From NCBI GenBank assembly GCA_045617505.1, contig JAZLIS010000094.1, forward strand, positions 3,198 through 67,197: a stretch of DNA of 64,000 nucleotides, written 5' to 3'. Origin of the DNA: Cacconaster sp045617505. GTDB taxonomy: Bacteria > Bacteroidota > Bacteroidia > Bacteroidales > UBA932. Shown here one piece after another: positions 27,301 through 36,300 of the stretch (the first letter of the stretch is position 1; each line of letters opens with the position of its first letter). A model generated the notes under the pieces. The model saw only the letters and a program-made list of their open reading frames with translations, did no database searches and was not told the DNA's origin. The translations under genes and the position numbers were made by a program.

Positions 27301-30300
27301 ATGAAGGTCTTGCGCCGCTTCTTGCGGAGCTAAACAAGGCTTATGACTCGTTTACGTCCAAATATGGCAGCCTCAACAAGAATGTCGCAATATCATTCCT
27401 AAAGAATGACGTTGATTTTGCATCTGTCGCTGCTATTGAGGACTTCTCCGAGAAAGAAAGCATTGACGGCAAGAAAACAATCAGCACCAAAAAGACAGAC
27501 ATTTTCCGCAAAAGAATGGTCGGCTTCAAGAAGGAGCCTACACCGCAGACTGCCAAAGACGGCGTTGTTGTCTCTATGAATCAGTTCGGGCGAATAAATC
27601 TCCCGTACATAGCCGAGAAACTTGGAAAACCAGAAGATGCAGTCAAGGAGGAAATCCTTTCCGAAGGTGTTGCTTTCATCAATCCTCAAACCGGCTCTTT
27701 GGAAGTGCGTTATCAGTACCTTTCTGGAAACGTGAGGGAGAAACTTGCATACGCTAAACTCAACAATACAGAAGGTCAGTATGACACGAACATCAAGGAG
27801 CTGGAGAAGGTTATCCCTATGGACATACCCGCACATCTCATTGAATTCACATTGGGTTCATCCTGGGTGGAGCCTCAATTGTTCATTGACTTCGCAAAGG
27901 AAAAGTACGGGCTTTCTGACCGCTTCAAACTTGCTCACATAGGAAATGTCTGGAAAGTGACGGACAAGTCCTGGGGTGATGAAAGCAGCGAGCAGAACAA
28001 GGCTGCTGGAGTTTATAGTGAGAAAGTTGGCAAGCGTGCTCTCGGACACGAACTGATGGAAGCTGCGATGAACAACACTCCTGTGCAGTTCACGAAGCAG
28101 ATAAAGCACTATGACGGTACTACTGAAACCATCGTAGATAAGGAAGCGGCTCAGGCTGCAACCGTAAGGATGACCGAAATTAAGGAAGAGTTCCGGGAAT
28201 GGGCAAAGGATAAGATGCTCAAGGATCCGGATATGGCTGAGCATATCAAGAGGGTATATAATGACACGTTCAATGCCTATGCCCCTATGGATATTGATGA
28301 CATATTCCTTCCTGAAAGATTTGAAGGCTCCGTCCTCGAAATGGGAGGACGTCCGTTCAGCCTTTATAAGCATCAGAAGAAAGCGGTCATTCGTGGCACT
28401 ATGGAGCCGCTTATGCTTGCTCACGAGGTCGGAAGCGGAAAGACATTCACACTGATATCTACTGCAATGGAGATGCGCAGGCTCGGCACTGCGCAGAAGC
28501 CGATGATCGTAGTTCAGAATGCCACTGTCGGCCAATTTGTGACATCAGCGAAGCAGCTCTACCCTTCTGCCAAAATCCTTACCGTTTCAGATAGGGACAG
28601 GACAAAGGAAGGCCGCGAGACGTTCTATGCGAAGATAAAGTACAACGATTGGGACCTTATCATCGTTCCTCAGTCTGTCTTTGAGATGATTCCTGACAGC
28701 GAAGAGCGTCAGCGTGCTTTCGTCCAGGAGAAGATTGATGAGAAGAAACACGTCATCGAGGAAGCCAGGGCCGCAGGTGCGGACTCCAATATGCTCAAGT
28801 CCCTGGAGAAAGAGCTTGAAGATTTGGAGACAGAATACACCACCGGAGAAAAACCGCAGCCGAAGAGCAAGAAACGTGACGGCAAGCAGGAAGCGAAGGC
28901 TCTTGACAACGCCAAGGCCAGAGCACAGCTTCAACTGTCACGAAGGACTGATGCTGTATCTGATTTTGATGATATGGGCATTGATGCTCTCCTTGTGGAT
29001 GAGGCGCACGAATACAAACACCTCGGATTCACTACCTCTATCAAACGTGGTGTAAAGGGTGTGGACCCGTCTTTCAGCAAGAAGGCGGCAAGCGTGTATC
29101 TTAAAACCCGGTCCATTTTTGACAAGAGGGGTTGGAAGAATGTGGTATTTGCCACAGGTACGCCTATCTCCAACACGGCAGCGGAGATATGGACCTTTAT
29201 GAAGTACCTGATGCCTAAAGAGGTGATGGAGGCATATCAAATCTATTACTTTGATGACTTTGTGCGCAACTTCGGCAAGATAGAGCAGAGTCTGGAGTTT
29301 GCTACGAACGGCAAGTTCAAAGAGAATACCAGATTTGCCGCATATAATAACGTCCCAGAACTTGTGCGTATCTGGACTTCCGTTACGGACACCGTGCTTA
29401 CGAAGGACGCAGAAGCGGCAAAGGGCGGAGAATCACTCAACGACAAGTTGCCGAAGATGAACGGCGGCAAGGCACGTGACACCTTCCTGCCTCAGTCCGA
29501 AACCCTTGTCGGAATTATGAGAAGTGTACGGGCAGAGCTTGAGAGATTTGAGAAGATGTCAGGGAAGGAGAAGCGCGAAAATAGCTATATCCCTTTGAAG
29601 ATGTATGGTATTGCGAAACGTGCTGCCATAGATCCGAGACTTGTTTCGGAGGATGCTCCGGATGAGCCGCTTTCAAAGACCAACAAGGCTGTTGAGGAAA
29701 TTCTTGCTGACCTGAAGGAAACCAACGATTACAAGGGTACGTGTGCCGTGTTCTGTGACAATTACCGCAGACTTGATTACAACAATGACGGCAAGAAGGT
29801 CGAGACTTTCAACCTCTTCAATGAAATTAAACGCAAACTTGTTGCGTCTGGGGTGCCGGATGAGCAGATTGTAATAATGCAGAGTGGGATGACCGTAAAC
29901 AAGAAGGAGGAAATCTTCTCGAAGGTCAATGCCGGTGAGGTGCGTGTTATCCTTGGCAGCACACAGACTCTTGGCACCGGAGTCAATATCCAGCAGCGCT
30001 TGCATCTGCTCATCCATATGGATGCTCCGGACAGGCCGATGGACTATACTCAACGCAACGGCCGTATCCTGCGCCAGGGCAACTTGCACAAGGATTGGGG
30101 AAAGACTGTAAAAGTCCTCCGTTTTGGTGTTGAGGATTCACTTGACGTTACAAGTTACCAGAGACTGAAAACAAAGTCCTCTTTCATTGACAGTATAATG
30201 GACGGAAAGCCGCTCCTTGCAAATGCTATGGAGAACAGGACCCTTGAAGAGGAAGAGGAAGGGTTGTTTGACAATCCTGTTGCTGTCCTGTCAGGAAGTC

Positions 30301-33300
30301 AGTATGCTCTCTTGAAGTCACAGGCGGAACGTGAGTACCGCAAGTTCGACAACAAGAAAAAGCAGCACGAAGTTGATCAGATATATGTTGAAAACAAATT
30401 AAAAGAGAATAACCGCCGAATTGAGAACTGTGGAAAACTCATTGAGGACTTCAAGGATCAGCTGGCCAAGGTGACTGAAATGTTCCCGGACGGCAGGACC
30501 AAATCACTTGAAATCTCTGGAAAGAAGGCCGCTACCACCGATGATATGAACACACTGTTTAAGGAGTCGGTATCGAAACCTCTCGCCAAAAGAATAGAGG
30601 ATGCACGGAAGATTGGTTATTTCCCTGTTATGGGCGAGGACTTCCCGTTCCGCTTCAAACTTGACGGTCTGGAGGTGACCGGAAATGTGCACATCACAAG
30701 GAAAGACAAGTGGGATTATCAGCGCAACACAAATGTCGTTGAAATGCACAAGACTATCACGTACTCCTGCCCTACCCTTCATATCAAGGATTACACCGTT
30801 ACCGGTGGAGAGGTCAAGAATGTGCTGTCTGATATGCTTGAAACCATAATAAACGGCAAGCACGCAAATCAGCGCATTGCCGAGTTGAAAGCGACCATTG
30901 ACAGAATGACCAAAGACAACGCCGTCCTTTCCGAGAGACGCGGCAAGCCGTTCCAGGAGGAAGATAAGCTCAAGGAGGCAAAGGCAAAGGTTGATGAATA
31001 TACCGAGCTGATGCGCAAGGAGCTGGCAGAAAAAGAGGCCAAGTATGCGGAGATGGCGAAGGAAGCCGAAGTCAACCTTGCTGATATAGATATTGATGAT
31101 GAAGAGGATGAGAACCGCTATCGTTCATCTGTGAAGCCTGTTGATGTCTCTGCTGCGGAATATCCGTTCAGGGAACTCCGCGAGCAATGGCTGGAGACGG
31201 GAGATATTTATCATTCATCCGAAGTTGCTGATAAGCTGTCCGAGTTGCTGGAAGATTACCCTGAGTTTGAGCCGGCCTTTGAACAGTTCATTATGATGAA
31301 CGAACGTAATCACGCTGCGTTCTGGGATACCGGCGGAAGGGATGTCGAATATGATGAGGACCAGATGCAGGATGTGTTCGAGGCCGCATTGAGGGATGAA
31401 GAAATCCTTGCTGCGCATAATGTCAACTATGATGCAGGCGTGAGGTATCGTCCTGTAACAGACAAGCAGACACTTGATAGCCTCAATTCACAAGGCACGG
31501 TCAAGGCTTACCGTGCGATGCAGCAGGTTGATGGAAGGCTTTATCCTCCGATGTCGGCGAAGGTGAACGGAGAATACCGGGAACCTGTTGAACTCGGCAA
31601 GTGGGAAGAGTCCGAAGAAAGCCTCAAGGATTGGAATGAGGGCGATGAATTGCCAGCCAATGTCGTTTATGACAAGAAGTCCGGCAAGTTAAAATATCGT
31701 CTCGACAAGGGTAACGGAAAGACTGTCGATGCTGCTTATAATCCGTATTTCCATACATCGAGAACTCCACTTAACGATCAATTCTCTTCTGCCCAGGACC
31801 GTCCTGAATTGGTGACCGTTGAGGTGGAGATTCCGGAAAGCGAATTGACAAGCGGCTACACTGCGAAATATGCAAAAGACAGCACGGGCGAATTGGATTG
31901 GAAGGCCGGTGTCGTTCAGAGCAAGCTCTCCGGCACAAGAAAGGTAATCCTCTCACGTTGGGATAAGCCTGTAAGAATTGTTCCAGATTCGGAAGTCGCA
32001 GATGTCATTGTTGAAATGCTGGGCGGCAAGGATATAGTTTTCCCGTCCAATGTCGTAACTACTTCACTCCGCACGGAATTGGAGAAACGTGGCGTCAGGT
32101 TCAGGGAGACCGACAACCAGGGCAAGCCTATTGTTGAGCGTTTCCGTGAAACCGCAATCAAAGGTGTCACTCATAATGGGTCCCTTGACGATACGCAGGT
32201 CGATTCTATTGTGGAAAGGACATATCGCAAGTCAAATGTGTTCTCGTTTACCGGGAAGAGCAAGATTAAGGATTGCGCTGACATAGCGTTCATATTCCGT
32301 GAACTCGAAACGGCCGCAACGGAAAACAGTTTCCTTGTATTCGTGAAGAAGGGCAAGCCGGTCATTCTGCATACGGGGATAGGTACGATAGATCAAACCA
32401 CCGTTGACCAAACGGCCGTAGTGGCTGCGTACAGGGACTTCGAGCCGGATCACGTTTATCTTGTCCATAATCATCCTTCCGGAGATATATCAGCATCGTT
32501 AGCTGATATGAAGCTCTTGTTCTCTCTGTCCAAACAAATGCCGAACGCGGAGACCGAAGGGGTTATCATTGACACTTTGAGCGGACAGTATGGCGTATTC
32601 GGGCCGAATGAATATTCTTCATTCCGTGAACAGGAAGGAGAGCACAAGCCACTTGAGGTATTGTCATTCGATAAGTTGGTATTCTCTCCGGATTATTCGG
32701 CTGAATTTGCCACGAGAAAACCGATTCGCGGTTCCGAGGACGTAGCATCTTACATCTCTGCTCACAGGCTTGGATCCGGGAGCAAAATCGGGGCGCTTGT
32801 CTTGAATAGGAAGAATGTTGTCCTTGCCAATGCTGTTTTGAACAGTAATCGGCTTAATGCTGACAACGCGGCATCCCTGGCCGCTGATGTCGCAGATGTT
32901 GTTGTACGCGCAAACGGCTCTGGCGCAATTCTATTTGGAGACTTCAACATAGAGGACAATGCCTTGACTGCCTTTAACGAATCTTTCAAAAACCTATCAG
33001 GTGGTCAGTTCTATTTGATGGATGTAGTGAGGGTTGAAGGTAATTTCACAAGGAGTGTGAGTGATGGAACGTGGGAGAATCCTCAGCCGAGCGGCAACCT
33101 TGCGGAACCTTCAAGCGATGACCTGGAAACCGCAGCCGTTGAAATCGCACAGTCTCTCGGTGTAAAGGTTCGCATAGTGCGTGATGTGAACGAGCTTGTC
33201 GATGACAATGCAAGGAAGCAGAAGCGTATGCGACAGTCAAAGGGCTGGCTGAATACCAGCACCGGAGAGATAACTATCGTCCTCCCGAATGCTGAAAGCA

Positions 33301-36300
33301 GCGCAGACGTTCAGGCTACCGTGTTGCACGAGGTTGTCGGTCACAAGGGATTGCGTGCCGTTGTCGGCAACGACAAATTCAATGACTTCCTCGACAAGGT
33401 GTTAAAGGCCGCTGACAAGGATACTCGGGCGAAGATTGTTGACCTCTCAAGGAAGAACAATTGGGATTTCCGTCTTGCAACCGAGGAATATATTGCACAG
33501 CTCGCTGAAAATGGATTCAATGACACTGCCGAGCGCAGCTTCTTTGAGAAGGTGAGAGACCTGCTTGTTGACCTCTTGCATCAGGCGAAGATTGCTTTGG
33601 GATTCCAAATCAATGATTCGGACCTCCGCTATATGCTCTGGCGCAGTTATCAGATGCAGCGGAGCAAGGGAGCAATTGCCGAAGCGGAGAATACTCTTAT
33701 GAAGAGCAAACTCGGAGTTGGTGACTTCCGCTCTGACGAGAACCGATACAGGTCCGCAAAGCGGTATTCATCTGCGACCGAGGAATACAATGATAAGGTG
33801 CGCGTAGTCAATGACAAGGGAGAGAAGAGCGACCTTGCAAACCTCGGCCGTCGTGTATGGGAAGGGCAGGCAGACAAGATGTATTCCCTAAAGGTCCTGC
33901 AGGATGCAATCCTGAAAGAGACAGGAGATGTGATTGCAGACCAGGAGGACGCATATACATACGAGAATCAGATGGGTTCAAAGCATAGTGCCCGTTCACG
34001 CGAGTATGAAGATAAATACTTTGTCCCGATGATGAAGGCCGTTGCTGATGTGCTGAATCCGGGTGAGGATGTGAATGAGGTTGTACGTTACATCATCGCG
34101 AAGCACGGACTTGAGCGCAATATCAGGATGTCACGGAAGGCCGCAGAGGAAAACGGCGGTTCCTGGGATGGTACAGTAAAGGACTTCGCCGGTTTGACAG
34201 AACTCACCGGAGACAAGAGCGACTTCCAGAGCATTGCCGAAGGAATGGTGTCAGACTTTGAACTGAATCACGATAACACTGACAAGATGTGGCAGACGAT
34301 AAATGCAGCGACTAAGGCAACACTGTATCAGAGCTACCTTGACGGCCTGCTGTCAAAAGCCACTTACGAAAGTGTGCGTGATATGTATGAATACTATGTT
34401 CCTCTTCGTGGCTGGGAGGAATCCACGGCTGCGGATGAATACGAATATCTTGACTCAGGACGTGCAAAGCGAGAGGCTACGATGAAGATAGCGAAAGGCC
34501 GTGTAAGCATCGCAGACAATCCTCTTGCCCAGATTTGGAAGATGGCTGATGATGCAATTGCCAACGGACTCCGAAACAAGACGAAACAGAAGTTCCTCAA
34601 CTTTGCTCTCAATCATCCTTCCGATCTCCTTACAGTGTCAAAGCAGTGGTATGTACTTGATAATGCCACAGGCGAGTGGGAAGCACGTACTCCGGACATC
34701 CCGGATGATGCAAGCCCTGAAGTCATCGCGGACATCATTGACGGATTTGAGCATAATATGAGTGTGCTCCAGCAGCAGGGTCTTGCAAAGACAAAGAGAG
34801 ACGGACTGAGACTCAAAAAACCTGCAACAAGTTTTGAAAAGCAGGAGCATACCGTTAGAGTCAAGCGCGGAGGGAATGACTATGTTGTATATGTGAACGG
34901 GAATCCGAGAGCTGCGCAAGCCGTCAACGGCCGGACCAATCCGGATGCGCCGACAAGTGATAACATAGCAAAGAAACTCCATACGGTTATGCAGGCTGTC
35001 AAGAATTTCCAGGCACGTGTTTTCACAACCCTGAAACCTGCATTCATCTTCACGAACCAGAGCCGAGACCTTGGTATGTCTGCAGCTTCTGTTGCAGTAA
35101 AAGAGGATGCCGCGTATAACAAGCAGTATCATAAGAACGTTTCGTCAACAATCTTCAAGACGTATGACCTGGTTCACAAGCTGAACAAGGGAGCGCTTGA
35201 TATGTCTGACGAGGTGGAGAAATACTTTGCTGAATTCATCCACAATGGAGGCGAGACCGGTTACACGCGCCTTGTTTCTATGGACGAATACAAGAAACGT
35301 ATGGAAAAGATGCTCTCCGAGATTACCGAAGGAGGCCCCTCCAATGCTGCGAAGATATGGCGCGGTGTTTGGGACGGAGTGGAATACCTAAACAGATGTG
35401 CGGAAGATGCCACACGTTTTGCCGTGTATATGACGTCTCGTCAGATGGGGAGGAGTGTTCAGCGTAGTGTTTCTGATGCAAAGGAGATCACAGTAAACTT
35501 CAACAGGAAAGGAAGCGGTGAATACCTTGGCCAGACAGCGAACTACCTGTATGTGTTCTACAATGCGGCCATTCAGTCCCTTGCCAATGTAGGAAGGCTT
35601 GCTTCAACGCATCCGAAGAAATCTGCGGCAGTCGTGGGAGCCTTCACTGCTCTCGGCTTTATGGCTCCGCTTGTGAATGCTTTCATATCCTCAATGGTGG
35701 GTGGTGGTGATGATGACGATAAGGATTATTGGGATCTCCCTGAATGGACAAGACGCAACAACTTCGTTATCCGAATACCATTCACGGACCATTTCCTTAC
35801 TATCCCTATTGCTCACGAACTTCGCGCCTTCTACGGACTCGGAGAGATTGCCTCTTCCTGTATGTCCGATAAGGAGGATGTAGGGAAAGGAGTTGCAAAG
35901 GCTGTTGAAGGATTCTCCGGAACTCTTCCCATTGACTTCACAGGCAATGGCGGAGATCTCATAGTCAACCTCACCCCGACAATCGCGCAGCCGCTTGTGC
36001 AGTGGGCAAGGAACAAGTCATACTTCGGTACGCCAATCTATAAGGATTCCCCGTACAACAAACTGGATCCGAATTATACGAAAGCGTATCGGGGAGCAAA
36101 CAAGTTCCTTGTCAGTGGCGCTGACCTCATCAACCGGATAACAGGCGGCAACAAGGTGGAGAGAGGACTTATCAACCTCAACCCGGCCGTTATTGAGCAT
36201 CTGATTGAAGGATACTTCGGAGGCGTTGGTACCACAATCAACCAACTCGGCAAGTCCGTTTCAATGCTGTGGGATGAGGATATGCGTCAAGTAAGGAATG